Positions 1 to 7,813 of a stretch of DNA of 64,000 nt are shown here, piece by piece. Under the pieces are notes generated by a model, which made no database searches, was not told the origin of the DNA, and saw only the letters and a list, made by a program, of their open reading frames with translations. The position numbers and the translations under genes are program-made. The stretch is from Synechococcales cyanobacterium CNB (GTDB lineage: Bacteria > Planctomycetota > Phycisphaerae > Phycisphaerales > UBA1924), in assembly GCA_030263455.1 (NCBI GenBank), contig SZOZ01000013.1:1-64000 (forward strand). The letters run 5' to 3'. The first letter of the stretch is position 1. Each line of letters begins with the position of its first letter.

Positions 1-231
1 GACGATCGAATGAAGTCGCCTCGCGATGCCCTTCGTGCCGGTCGCTGCCATGGTCGGTCTCCCGATGTCCGGTGTGCGTTCACCAACCCGGCCCGCCGCA
101 TGGGCAGACCGGGCACGAGAGGCCCACGGCATCAGTATGCCGAATGAGTGGTCGCGCGCCAAGGCTCATCATGGAACTTTGCGGCTCGGACTCGCGGGAT
201 CGTCGCGGCGAGCGGGCAGCAGATAGAGGAG
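1..231. other. Left edge, no gene recognised
   Basis: I see no credible gene in this stretch. The open frames here are short, start without a ribosome binding site, and show no recognisable protein family. It may hold the regulatory or 3' region of a gene lying outside the window. Confidence 0.4.
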
Positions 232-266
232 GAGCCGCCCGTGGGCACACGGCGCACGGGCGGCTC
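232..266 (-). terminator. Perfect 12-bp hairpin after the hsp20 pair
   Basis: The arm GAGCCGCCCGTG (232-243) is perfectly complementary to CACGGGCGGCTC (255-266), with an 11-nt loop. It lies 28 nt beyond the stop codon of the minus-strand small heat-shock gene. The descending strand is not followed by a clean U-run, so it may be a terminator that needs help or an mRNA-protecting 3' hairpin. Confidence 0.6.
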
Positions 267-293
267 GGATGGGGGACGAGTTGTGTTGGTTGG

Positions 294-683
294 TCAGCCG
301 GCGCGGACCTGGACGCGCTGGGCGCGCCGCGAGGTTCTCTTGGGCAGAACGATGGTCAGCACGCCGTCGCGGCAGGTCGCCGTGATGCCTTCCTGATCCA
401 CGTCCTCGCCCAGGCGGAACGCGCGGCGGTAGTCGCCCACACCGAACTCGCCCTGCACCCAGCGGGCGTCCTCGGGGTAGCGTTGCTCGACGCGGGCCTC
501 GACGGTCAGTACGCCGTCGTCGATCGTGAGCGAGATGCCCTCGGGCGTCGCCCCGGGGACGTCGGCGTGGATCTCGAAGCGGTCATCAAAGGTGAAGAAG
601 TCGCTCGGCGGCCTGTAGAGCCTGCGCTCGCCCGCGACGTTCGACACGGACCCGTTGCGTTCAATCACCGTCGTCTCGTTCAT
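294..683 (-). CDS. Small heat-shock protein (Hsp20 family), second of pair
   Basis: This 129-residue protein is an Hsp20/alpha-crystallin chaperone, which binds unfolding proteins in the cytoplasm without using ATP. The alpha-crystallin domain fills most of it (about residues 25-125) and ends in the family motif, here A-T-C-R-D-G-V-L followed by TIVLPK. I placed the start at the ATG at 683 because GGAGG lies 9 nt upstream; an upstream in-frame ATG at 728 would overlap the preceding gene. It follows a second Hsp20 gene by 41 nt on the same strand, so the two are probably co-transcribed. Tandem Hsp20 pairs usually form mixed or stress-specific oligomers; that role is inferred from the family. 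Confidence 0.9.
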   Translation of the reverse strand: MNETTVIERNGSVSNVAGERRLYRPPSDFFTFDDRFEIHADVPGATPEGISLTIDDGVLTVEARVEQRYPEDARWVQGEFGVGDYRRAFRLGEDVDQEGITATCRDGVLTIVLPKRTSRRAQRVQVRAG

Positions 684-724
684 GGTGGTGTCCTCCGTTT
701 GGTGTTCGAGCGTGCGGCACGACC

Positions 725-1219
725 TCACGAGGCGTTCACCGGGAGCGTCTTCGCCTGCTTCGTTTCCGGCGCGCCCAGGGCACGCACCTCGATCTTGCGC
801 GGCCGCGCCGACTCGGCCTTGGGCATCGTCACCCGCAGCACGCCGTTCGTCAGCGTCGCCTCGACGCGCGACGGATCGATCGGCAGCGGCAGGCCGACCG
901 TGCGTTCGAAGTGCGCCAGTTCACGCTCGACGCGCAGGGTCTCCGCGCCTTCGGGAGTGGTGCGCTCACGCCGGCCGCGCACCGTCACGAGGTTCTCCGT
1001 TGCCGTCACCTCGACCTCGTCGAGTGAGAAGCCGGGGAGTTCCGCCTCGAGATGGAACGCGGTGTCGTCGTGCCAGAGGTTGACGGCGGGCCACGAGGCC
1101 GGCACGGACGGCGCGATGCCGAACGCTTCGTCCATCCGGCGGGTCATCGCATCGAACACCCGCCCGAACTGCCTCGACAGGTCATCGATTCTCGGGGTCA
1201 GGATCAGTGTGCCACGCAT
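725..1219 (-). CDS. Small heat-shock protein (Hsp20 family), first of pair
   Basis: This is a 164-residue Hsp20/alpha-crystallin chaperone. It has a longer N-terminal arm than its downstream partner (about 45 residues, starting MRGTLILTPRIDDL), then the crystallin domain with the closing motif A-T-L-T-N-G-V-L near residue 128. A strong ribosome binding site, AAGGAGG, sits 7 nt before the ATG at 1219. It is the promoter-proximal gene of a two-gene set. No CIRCE operator (the HrcA site) is visible upstream, so control by an alternative sigma factor or another regulator is likely but not shown. The two paralogues differ a lot outside the crystallin core, so the duplication is not recent. Confidence 0.9.
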   Translation of the reverse strand: MRGTLILTPRIDDLSRQFGRVFDAMTRRMDEAFGIAPSVPASWPAVNLWHDDTAFHLEAELPGFSLDEVEVTATENLVTVRGRRERTTPEGAETLRVERELAHFERTVGLPLPIDPSRVEATLTNGVLRVTMPKAESARPRKIEVRALGAPETKQAKTLPVNAS

Positions 1220-1371
1220 GGGTCGCCTCCTTTCGATCGTTCATTCCCGGTCGCCGATTCCCACAGACCGGCGCTACGGGAAGGTGGGCAACCAGCGTGC
1301 CAGCGCGCGTGGCGACCACGGAGTCATGGGGGCGAGCGGAGCGTCTGTCGCGGAGGCAATGCGTGCAGGGC

Positions 1372-1392
1372 GGGCTGTCAAGTTGACAGCCC
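1372..1392. promoter_or_regulatory. Perfect 10+1+10 palindrome between hsp20 and tRNA-Ser
   Basis: GGGCTGTCAA-G-TTGACAGCCC is a perfect inverted repeat with a single central base. Each arm contains TTGACA, a consensus -35 hexamer, one on each strand. It lies 153 nt upstream of the hsp20 start on the minus strand and 54 nt upstream of tRNA-Ser on the plus strand. No good -10 sequence is found at 16-18 nt on either side. An operator or a small hairpin is equally possible. Confidence 0.4.
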
Positions 1393-1445
1393 AGGGCTCG
1401 AGACTCAGGACTCGAGCGTCCAGGCTCCTCCTACGATCCCCTGCC

Positions 1446-1532
1446 GGTGGGGTGGCCGAGTGGTCGAAGGCGCCGGTCTTGAAAACCGGTAGACCCGTCA
1501 GGGTCTCGCGGGTTCGAATCCCGCCCCCACCG
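1446..1532 (+). tRNA. tRNA-Ser (anticodon TGA)
   Basis: The 87-nt sequence folds as a class II tRNA. The acceptor arm GGTGGGG (1446-1452) pairs with CCCCACC (1525-1531), and base 1532 is the G discriminator typical of tRNA-Ser. The anticodon stem CCGGT/ACCGG encloses loop CTTGAAA with anticodon TGA at 1480-1482. A long variable arm follows, then the T arm GCGGG-TTCGAAT-CCCGC (1508-1524). The CCA end is not encoded and must be added after transcription. It reads UCN serine codons. Confidence 0.97.
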
Positions 1533-1647
1533 CTTGTTTTTCGGACAATCCTTGGGGGTAGCCGCCGCGTCGGCTCACCCCGGGGAGACGCCGTGTCGAT
1601 GCTTACGCGGGCCTCGCGTGATCGCACCCCGTCCGGAGGAACGGAAG

Positions 1648-3360
1648 ATGCGCCTCGACTTCGACATCGCTTATCTGTCGCTGGAGATCGGGATCGACTC
1701 TCGCATCCCGACCTACGCCGGCGGCCTCGGCGTGCTCGCGGGCGACACCATGCTCGCCGCCGCCGACCTCGGTATCCCCATGGTCGGCGTCACCCTCCTC
1801 TACCGCGAGGGCTACTTCACGCAGGAACCGGCGGGGGGCAACCCGCGCGACATTCCCCAGCCCTGGGAGCCTGAGCGCGTGCTGCGCCAGATGCTCCCGC
1901 GCGTCGTCGTGCCGATCGACGGACGGCCGGTCATGCTCCGCGCCTGGCGGCACGACGCGGTGGGCGTGGGCGGGCACGTCGTCCCCGTCTACTTCCTCGA
2001 CGCCGAGCTCCCCGAGAACGATCCGGACGCTCGCATCATCACCCGCCGCCTCTACGCCGGCGACCACCAGCATCGGATTCGGCAGGAGACGGTGCTCGGC
2101 ATCGGCGGCCCAAGGATGCTGCGCGCCATCGGGCACGACGTGCGCCTCTTCCACATGAACGAAGGACACGCTTCCTTCGCCACCCTCGAAGCCCTCAGCG
2201 CGTGCGTCGCCCGGCGATCGGAGCACGGCGGCACGGCGCACGATGCGCTGGGGCCGGCGTCGATCGCCCAGGTCCGCGACCGCTTCGTCTTCACCACCCA
2301 CACGCCCCTGCCCGCCGGCCACGACCGGTTCGACGTCGATACCGTGCGCCGCATCGTGGGCGACCATCCCGCCCTCCACCGCCCGGACCTGCACGGGGAG
2401 GGCGAGTTGAACACGACGCGCCTGGCGATGAACCTCAGCGCGTTCACCAACGCCGTCTCGCGCCGCCACGCCGAGGTCTCGCGGGCGATGTTCCCCGGCT
2501 ACCGCATCGAGTCCGTGACGAACGGTGTGCACGCCGGCCGCTGGGCGAATGCGCACGTCGCCGCCCTGTTCGACGAGCACGTTCCGAACTGGCGGCGGCA
2601 CAACGCCGACCTGCGCCTCGCGCACCGCATCCCAGCTGACGCCATCCTCGCCGCCCACGCGAAGGCCAAGGGCGAGATGCTCACGGCAGTCGCCTCCGCG
2701 ACGGGCCGATCGCTCGAGCCCGACGCCCTCACGATCGTCTTCGCGCGGCGCATGACGGACTACAAGCGCCCGACGCTCGCCCTCGCCGATCCTGCCCGGC
2801 TTCGCGCCATCGCCGACCGCGCGGGCCCGATCCAGCTCGTCTTCGCGGGCAAGGCCCACGCCCACGACGGCGCGGGTCAGGAAATCGTCCGGCGGATCCA
2901 CGCCGTCGCCAGGTCGCTCGAAGGCTCTGTGCCCATCGTGTTCGTGAACGGGTACGACATCGCTCTCGCGCACAAACTCGTCGCCGGCGCGGACCTCTGG
3001 CTGAACGTCCCTCGTCCGCCGTTGGAGGCCTCTGGCACGAGCGGGATGAAAGCCGCCATCAACGGCGTGCCCAGCCTCTCCACCCTCGATGGCTGGTGGC
3101 TCGAAGGATGCGTCGAGGGCGTAACGGGCTGGTCGATCGGCTCTGCGTCCGACGACTGCCGAACCGAAGGCCACGAGAGCATGGACCCGCGACACGCCGC
3201 GGACCTCTACGACAAGCTCGAGCGCGCCGTCGCGCCGCTCTTCCACCGCGACAAGCCGTCCTGGGCGCGGATGATGCTCAACTGCATCGCCGTGAACGGG
3301 TCGTACTTCACCGCCGAGCGGATGGTCGCCGAGTACGCCGTGCGGGCGTACGCGCGCTAG
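1648..3360 (+). CDS. glgP: Alpha-glucan phosphorylase, short GT35 form
   Basis: The enzyme releases glucose 1-phosphate from the ends of glycogen or maltodextrin, using pyridoxal phosphate. The 570-residue protein shows the family landmarks in order: the N-terminal AGGLGVLAGD, the HMNEGHASFA and FTTHTPLPAGHDRFD segments, VTNGVHAGRW, RRMTDYKRP, and the PLP lysine region PPLEASGTSGMKAAINGVP with its lysine near residue 466. Classical phosphorylases exceed 800 residues, so this belongs to the compact branch of the family. I chose the ATG at 1648 because GGAGGA lies 7 nt upstream; the frame is open further up but into the tRNA. The phosphohexomutase on the opposite strand would turn its product into glucose 6-phosphate. 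Its last codon overlaps the 3' end of the convergent small gene. Confidence 0.9.
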   Translation: MRLDFDIAYLSLEIGIDSRIPTYAGGLGVLAGDTMLAAADLGIPMVGVTLLYREGYFTQEPAGGNPRDIPQPWEPERVLRQMLPRVVVPIDGRPVMLRAWRHDAVGVGGHVVPVYFLDAELPENDPDARIITRRLYAGDHQHRIRQETVLGIGGPRMLRAIGHDVRLFHMNEGHASFATLEALSACVARRSEHGGTAHDALGPASIAQVRDRFVFTTHTPLPAGHDRFDVDTVRRIVGDHPALHRPDLHGEGELNTTRLAMNLSAFTNAVSRRHAEVSRAMFPGYRIESVTNGVHAGRWANAHVAALFDEHVPNWRRHNADLRLAHRIPADAILAAHAKAKGEMLTAVASATGRSLEPDALTIVFARRMTDYKRPTLALADPARLRAIADRAGPIQLVFAGKAHAHDGAGQEIVRRIHAVARSLEGSVPIVFVNGYDIALAHKLVAGADLWLNVPRPPLEASGTSGMKAAINGVPSLSTLDGWWLEGCVEGVTGWSIGSASDDCRTEGHESMDPRHAADLYDKLERAVAPLFHRDKPSWARMMLNCIAVNGSYFTAERMVAEYAVRAYAR

Positions 3361-3626
3361 GCCGTCGTCTCCGGCCCGACGACCTCGACACGCGTCGATC
3401 GGTCGAGGTTGCAGACGACCAGTTCGCCGTCGTCCTTGCGGATGACGAGGCGGTCGAGCCAGAGTTTCTTGTCCTCGCCGTGCGCGTACCACGAGCCGGT
3501 CTTCTCGCGCCCGGCGCGCACCACCGTCCCCTCGAAAGTGGTCGTGATCGCGCCGGAGAGGCGCGGCACTTCCTTCGTCACACGGACGCGGTCGCCAGGC
3601 TCGAAGGTGCGGGTCTGGAGCGGCAT
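3357..3626 (-). CDS. Small SH3-like beta-barrel protein, unknown role
   Basis: This 89-residue protein is rich in charged residues and beta-strand formers: F-E-P-G-D-R-V-R-V-T at the N-terminus, then T-F-E-G-T-V-V-R-A-G and K-L-W-L-D-R-L. The pattern resembles KOW/SH3-like small barrels, but I cannot name a family. The start at 3626 is supported by a TATACT box ending 7 nt upstream (3634-3639), a spacing that would give an almost leaderless transcript. The stop codon overlaps the stop of glgP on the other strand. A longer reading from 3665 adds 13 residues with no supporting signal. Confidence 0.65.
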   Translation of the reverse strand: MPLQTRTFEPGDRVRVTKEVPRLSGAITTTFEGTVVRAGREKTGSWYAHGEDKKLWLDRLVIRKDDGELVVCNLDRSTRVEVVGPETTA

Positions 3627-3633
3627 GGGGCTG

Positions 3634-3639
3634 AGTATA
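3634..3639 (-). promoter_or_regulatory. -10 box TATACT, start-proximal
   Basis: TATACT on the minus strand lies 7 nt before the ATG at 3626. There is no ribosome binding site between box and start, so transcription would begin at or next to the start codon. Confidence 0.6.
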
Positions 3640-3648
3640 CGCGCGGCG

Positions 3649-5112
3649 TCACCGCCCGATGGCACGCTCGACCTCGGCCAGCAGGCGGGCCGCGCCGTCG
3701 CCGGTGCGCGCCTCGGCGATCAGCCGCATGATCGGCTCGGTGTTGCTCGCCCGCACGTGGACCCACGCCGGACCGCCGCCCGCGTGGCGGCAGTCGTCCC
3801 AGTCCACGCGCACACCGTCCTGACGGTCGGCGCGGGCACCTTCCCTGCTCGCCCAGGCGGCGACGCGCTCGACGGCGGGCGACGCCGCCTCGCGGGCGGC
3901 CATCTCGACCTTGCGCTTCTCGATCGCATAGGCGGGCATTTCCGCGATCAGCTCGGCGAGCGCCCGCCCGTGCCGGGCCATCAGGGCGAGCACGAGGGCC
4001 ATCGCGCTCAGTGAGTCGCGGACGCAGGTCACGCCCGGCCAGATGACGCCGCCGTTCCCCTCCCCACCGATCTCGGAGCCTTCGCGCTTCATCGCGCCGG
4101 CGACGTGTGCCTCGCCGACGGGCGTGCGAACGACACGCGCCCCGTGCTCGCGTGCGAGGTCGTCGATCATTCGGCTGGTCGAGAGGTTCGCGCACAGCAC
4201 GATGCCGCGGTGTCCCTCGTGCGCGCGCGCACCCAGCGCGTCGCACGCCTCCAGCACGCTCCGCGCGGCGAGCACGAGCGTCCACTCCTCGCCGACGTAT
4301 CTCCCTTCGCCGTCGATGATCGCGAGGCGGTCGCCGTCAGGATCCTGCGCGAAGCCGGCGTCCGCCCGGGACTCGCTCACCGCCGCGCAGAGTGTGCCGA
4401 GGTTTTCGCGTGTCGGTTCCGGCGGGTGGGGGAAGACGCCAGACTCGTCGTCGCCGAGGTGTGTGACGCGGCAGCCGAGCGATTCGAGCAGCCGCCGCCC
4501 GCCCTCGACCCCGGCCGCGTTCACCGAGTCCAGCACGACCGAGTAGCGCCGTTCGCGGATGAGCGCGACGAGTTCGTCGCCGAGCCTGCGGAGCACGAGC
4601 GCGGCGTGGTCCCAGCCCGCGTCGTGCCGGCGCCGCACTCGCCCCGCCTCCGACCAGTTCCGCCACACGACACGCCCACCGCGGAACGTCGCGGCGATCT
4701 CGTCAGCGGCCGGCGGCGGCGGGGCGCAAGCGCGCACGCCCTCGGCGACGCCCTCACCCTCGGCGACGAGGCACTTGATCCCGTTCCATTCCTGGCCGTT
4801 ATGGCTGGCGGTGACGACGAGGCCGCCCGCCGCGTCGAGTTCGTCCACCATCACGCCGACGGTGGGGGTCATCTCGACGCCGAGGTCGATCACGTCGCAT
4901 CCCGCGCCGGTGAGGCCCGCAACGGCCGCAGCGTGGATCGGGTCGCACCCCGCGCGTCCGTCGCGCCCGACAACGACCACCGGCCTGCCCCCCCGTCGAG
5001 GCAGCCACGACCCGAACGCCGCGGCGAACCGCGCCGCGACTTCGGTCGTCAGGCTCGTGCCGACGATCCCGCGCATCCCGCTCACCCCGACCATCAACGG
5101 ACCGTCGCGCAT
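3649..5112 (-). CDS. Phosphohexomutase (phosphoglucomutase/phosphoglucosamine mutase family)
   Basis: This 487-residue enzyme moves phosphate between C1 and C6 of a hexose or hexosamine. All four active-site loops are present in order: the phosphoserine loop V-T-A-S-H-N-G near residue 102, the metal-binding loop D-P-D-G-D-R near residue 258, the sugar-binding loop G-G-E-G-N-G-G near residue 349, and the phosphate-binding R-A-S-N-T-E-P near residue 461. The N-terminal M-V-G-V-S-G-M-R-G-I-V-G is typical of GlmM and archaeal-type phosphomannomutases. Substrate cannot be fixed from sequence alone. Next to glgP a phosphoglucomutase role fits, but GlmM is possible. The start at 5112 has GGGAGGA upstream, and a TAGGCT box (5140-5145) gives a normal leader. 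Confidence 0.88.
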   Translation of the reverse strand: MRDGPLMVGVSGMRGIVGTSLTTEVAARFAAAFGSWLPRRGGRPVVVVGRDGRAGCDPIHAAAVAGLTGAGCDVIDLGVEMTPTVGVMVDELDAAGGLVVTASHNGQEWNGIKCLVAEGEGVAEGVRACAPPPPAADEIAATFRGGRVVWRNWSEAGRVRRRHDAGWDHAALVLRRLGDELVALIRERRYSVVLDSVNAAGVEGGRRLLESLGCRVTHLGDDESGVFPHPPEPTRENLGTLCAAVSESRADAGFAQDPDGDRLAIIDGEGRYVGEEWTLVLAARSVLEACDALGARAHEGHRGIVLCANLSTSRMIDDLAREHGARVVRTPVGEAHVAGAMKREGSEIGGEGNGGVIWPGVTCVRDSLSAMALVLALMARHGRALAELIAEMPAYAIEKRKVEMAAREAASPAVERVAAWASREGARADRQDGVRVDWDDCRHAGGGPAWVHVRASNTEPIMRLIAEARTGDGAARLLAEVERAIGR

Positions 5113-5223
5113 CGTTCCTCCCGCCGCCCGGCAGAGAACAGCCTACCCGCCGACTCACGATCGGCCCACTCATGTCTGGTTCCTGGCGTCTCTCCTCCTC
5201 CTTCCTATACTTCGCGCCCTTCC

Positions 5224-5604
5224 ATGTATTCCATCTCCGTCGAGACCGAGTTCTGCGCCGCGCACGCCATCGTCATCGCCGGCGTGCGCGAGCCGCTCCA
5301 CGGGCACAACTGGCGAGTGACGGCGACGATCTCCGGCGACACGCTCGACGATGAGGGCGTGCTCTGCGACTTCCACGCCGTCGAGGCCGCGCTCCGCGAG
5401 GTCATCTCTCCTTTCGTCAACGCGAACCTGCACGATTCGCCCCCGTTCAACCGCCGCAACCCTACCGCCGAACTCGTGGCGCGGCACATCGCCGACGAAC
5501 TCGCCGTGCGTCTCGCGCCGTCGCTCGCCCGGGGCGCCCGCGTGTCAGCCGTGAGCGTCACCGAAGCCCCCGGTTGCGCCGCGACCTACCGTCCTGAGCC
5601 GTGA
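5224..5604 (+). CDS. 6-pyruvoyl-tetrahydropterin synthase paralogue, PTPS-III type
   Basis: This 126-residue protein belongs to the PTPS/QueD fold, which acts on 7,8-dihydroneopterin triphosphate or dihydroneopterin. The zinc histidines are present (His14 in C-A-A-H-A, and His26 and His28 in L-H-G-H-N-W). The catalytic cysteine four residues before HGH, found in QueD and PTPS, is absent. Instead the stretch reads V-R-E-P-L-H-G-H, with Glu23 three residues before His26. That glutamate is the mark of the PTPS-III group, known to replace dihydroneopterin aldolase (FolB) in folate synthesis. A separate protein at 20726 carries the C-x3-H-G-H form next to queC and queE, which supports a split of roles. 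A TATACT box lies at 5206-5211. The stop overlaps the GTG start of ppk1 by 4 nt. Confidence 0.88.
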   Translation: MYSISVETEFCAAHAIVIAGVREPLHGHNWRVTATISGDTLDDEGVLCDFHAVEAALREVISPFVNANLHDSPPFNRRNPTAELVARHIADELAVRLAPSLARGARVSAVSVTEAPGCAATYRPEP

Positions 5605-7790
5605 CGCAGACCCGCCGAGCCAACTCCGTCACCCGCGAGCCGGAGCCGTCGCCCGAGGCGTCGCACTTCTTCAACCGCGACCTCTCGTGGCTGGAGTTCA
5701 ACCGGCGCGTGCTGGCGCAGGCCGCCGACGCGGACTTTCCGCTGCTCGAACGGGTGAAGTTCCTCGCCATCTTCTCGAACAACCTCGACGAGTTCTTCAT
5801 GAAGCGTGTCGGCCTGCTGAAGCGCTCGGTGCATGCGGGCATCGACTCGCCCGGGCCGGACGGGCTGCGCGGCCGGCAGGTGCTGGCGGCCATCCGCGAG
5901 CGCGTCATCGAGTTGCAGCGCGTGCAGGCGGAGTTGTGGGAGCGGACGCTTCGCCCCGCGCTCGAAGCCGAGGGCGTGCGCATCCTCCGCTACGCCGACC
6001 TGAACGCCGACGAACGAACCGCGATCGACGCCTGGTACCGGGCGAACGTGTTCCCGGTGCTTACGCCGCTTGCGGTCGATCCGGGCCACCGCTTCCCGTT
6101 CATCTCGAACCTCTCGGAGAACCTCGGCATTCTCGTCTGCGCGCCGGGCAGCCCCGAGCGGCACTTCGCCCGCATCAAGGTGCCCGACGTCCTGCCCCGG
6201 TTCGTCCCCGTGGGTGCGGACGCGCCCATGCAGCCCGGCGACCTCGCCCGCCTCCCGGTCTCGCAGGATGCGCCGCTGCGCCTGCTCCCGCTGGAGGAGC
6301 TGATCCTCAACAACCTCGACGACCTCTTCCCCGGCATGGAAACGCACGACGTCACGCCCTTCCGGCTGACGCGCAACGCGGCGGTCGAGCGGGAGGACGA
6401 CGAGGTCGAGGATCTCCTCGAGCACGTCGAGGCGGAACTTCACATGCGCCGGTTCGCCAGCGCGGTGCGCATCGAGACCGCCCCGAACCCTTCGCCCGGC
6501 GTGCTCGCCTTCGTCACCGACGAGCTGGGCCTGACCGAGGAGGACGTCTACAAGCGGCCCGGACCGCTCGAGTACGCCGACCTCTTCCAGGTGGCGGAAG
6601 TCGCCCTGCCGCACCTGAAGTTCGAGCCGTGGATTCCCGCCGTGCCGCCCGCGATCGCGCACGCCTCGTCCTCGGACTCGGACCTCTTCGCCATCGTGCG
6701 TGAGCGCGACGTGCTGCTCCACCATCCCTACGAGTCGTTCAAGGCGTCGGTCGAGCGGTTCATCGCCGCCGCCGCCCGCGACCCGGACGTGCTGGCGATC
6801 AAGCAGACCATCTACCGTACCAGCCGCGACTCGCCCTTCGTCGCCTCGCTCATCCGCGCCGCGGAGAACGGCAAGCAGGTCGCCTGCCTCGTCGAGCTCC
6901 GCGCCCGCTTCGACGAGCAGAAGAACCTCCGCTTCGCGCGGCAGCTCGAGAAACACGGCGTCCACGTCGCCTACGGCGTCGTCGGGCTGAAGACCCACTG
7001 CAAGTGCTCCCTCGTCGTCCGCCGCGAGAGCGGCGGCCTGCGCGCCTACGCCCACCTCGGCACCGGAAACTACAACCCCCACACGGCCCAGCTCTACACC
7101 GACATCGGCCTGCTCACCTCCAACCCGCGCATCACCGACGACGTCGTCGCCCTCTTCAACCTCCTCACCGGACGCAGCCAGCAGACCGAATACAACGAGC
7201 TGCTCATCGCCCCCGCCAACCTCCGCCGCCAGTTCTCCGAGCTCATCCGCCGCGAGACAGAGAATGCACGCCGCGGTCTGCCCGCGCGCATCTTCGTCAA
7301 GGTCAACTCCCTCGAAGACCGCAAGATGAGCGAACTCATCTACGAGGCCTCGCAGGCCGGCGTGCGGGTCGATCTCGTCGTGCGCGGCTTCTGCTGCCTC
7401 CGCCCCGGCGTGCCCGGACTCTCCGACAACGTCCGCGTCGTCTCCGTCGTCGGCAGGTTCCTCGAACACTCGCGCGTCTTTCACTTCGCCAACGCCCGCG
7501 AGAACCCCCTCGACGGCGACTGGTACATCGGCTCGGCCGACTGGATGTACCGCAACCTCAACAACCGCGTCGAGGCGGTCATCCCCGTGCGCGACGCCGA
7601 CGCCCGGCGACGCCTGAACCGCATCCGCGAGGTCATGCTCGCCGATCGCCGTCGCGCCTGGTCGCTCAACCCCGACGGCTCGTACACGCAACTCGTCCCC
7701 CCCCCGGACGCGCCGCCCGATTCGCCCGTCGCCCTCGGCACCTTCCGCACGCTGATGAACGACACGCTCGCCGCCTCGGGCCAAGGGTAA
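5601..7790 (+). CDS. ppk1: Polyphosphate kinase 1
   Basis: PPK1 reversibly polymerises the terminal phosphate of ATP into polyphosphate at the inner membrane. The 729-residue length is normal. Landmarks are the N-terminal FFNRDLSWLEFNRRVL, then FSNNLDEFFMKRVG, TIYRTSRDSPF, the phosphorylated histidine in K-T-H-C-K-C-S-L-V-V-R-R (His466), HLGTGNYNP, and the second catalytic histidine in VVGRFLEHSR (His623). The first codon is GTG and overlaps the stop of the pterin gene (GTGA), so the two are translationally coupled even though no functional link is known. It converges on the flavoprotein gene 23 nt downstream. Confidence 0.96.
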   Translation: MTQTRRANSVTREPEPSPEASHFFNRDLSWLEFNRRVLAQAADADFPLLERVKFLAIFSNNLDEFFMKRVGLLKRSVHAGIDSPGPDGLRGRQVLAAIRERVIELQRVQAELWERTLRPALEAEGVRILRYADLNADERTAIDAWYRANVFPVLTPLAVDPGHRFPFISNLSENLGILVCAPGSPERHFARIKVPDVLPRFVPVGADAPMQPGDLARLPVSQDAPLRLLPLEELILNNLDDLFPGMETHDVTPFRLTRNAAVEREDDEVEDLLEHVEAELHMRRFASAVRIETAPNPSPGVLAFVTDELGLTEEDVYKRPGPLEYADLFQVAEVALPHLKFEPWIPAVPPAIAHASSSDSDLFAIVRERDVLLHHPYESFKASVERFIAAAARDPDVLAIKQTIYRTSRDSPFVASLIRAAENGKQVACLVELRARFDEQKNLRFARQLEKHGVHVAYGVVGLKTHCKCSLVVRRESGGLRAYAHLGTGNYNPHTAQLYTDIGLLTSNPRITDDVVALFNLLTGRSQQTEYNELLIAPANLRRQFSELIRRETENARRGLPARIFVKVNSLEDRKMSELIYEASQAGVRVDLVVRGFCCLRPGVPGLSDNVRVVSVVGRFLEHSRVFHFANARENPLDGDWYIGSADWMYRNLNNRVEAVIPVRDADARRRLNRIREVMLADRRRAWSLNPDGSYTQLVPPPDAPPDSPVALGTFRTLMNDTLAASGQG

Positions 7791-7813
7791 CGCCCCCCTC
7801 ATCCTCTCCTCGG

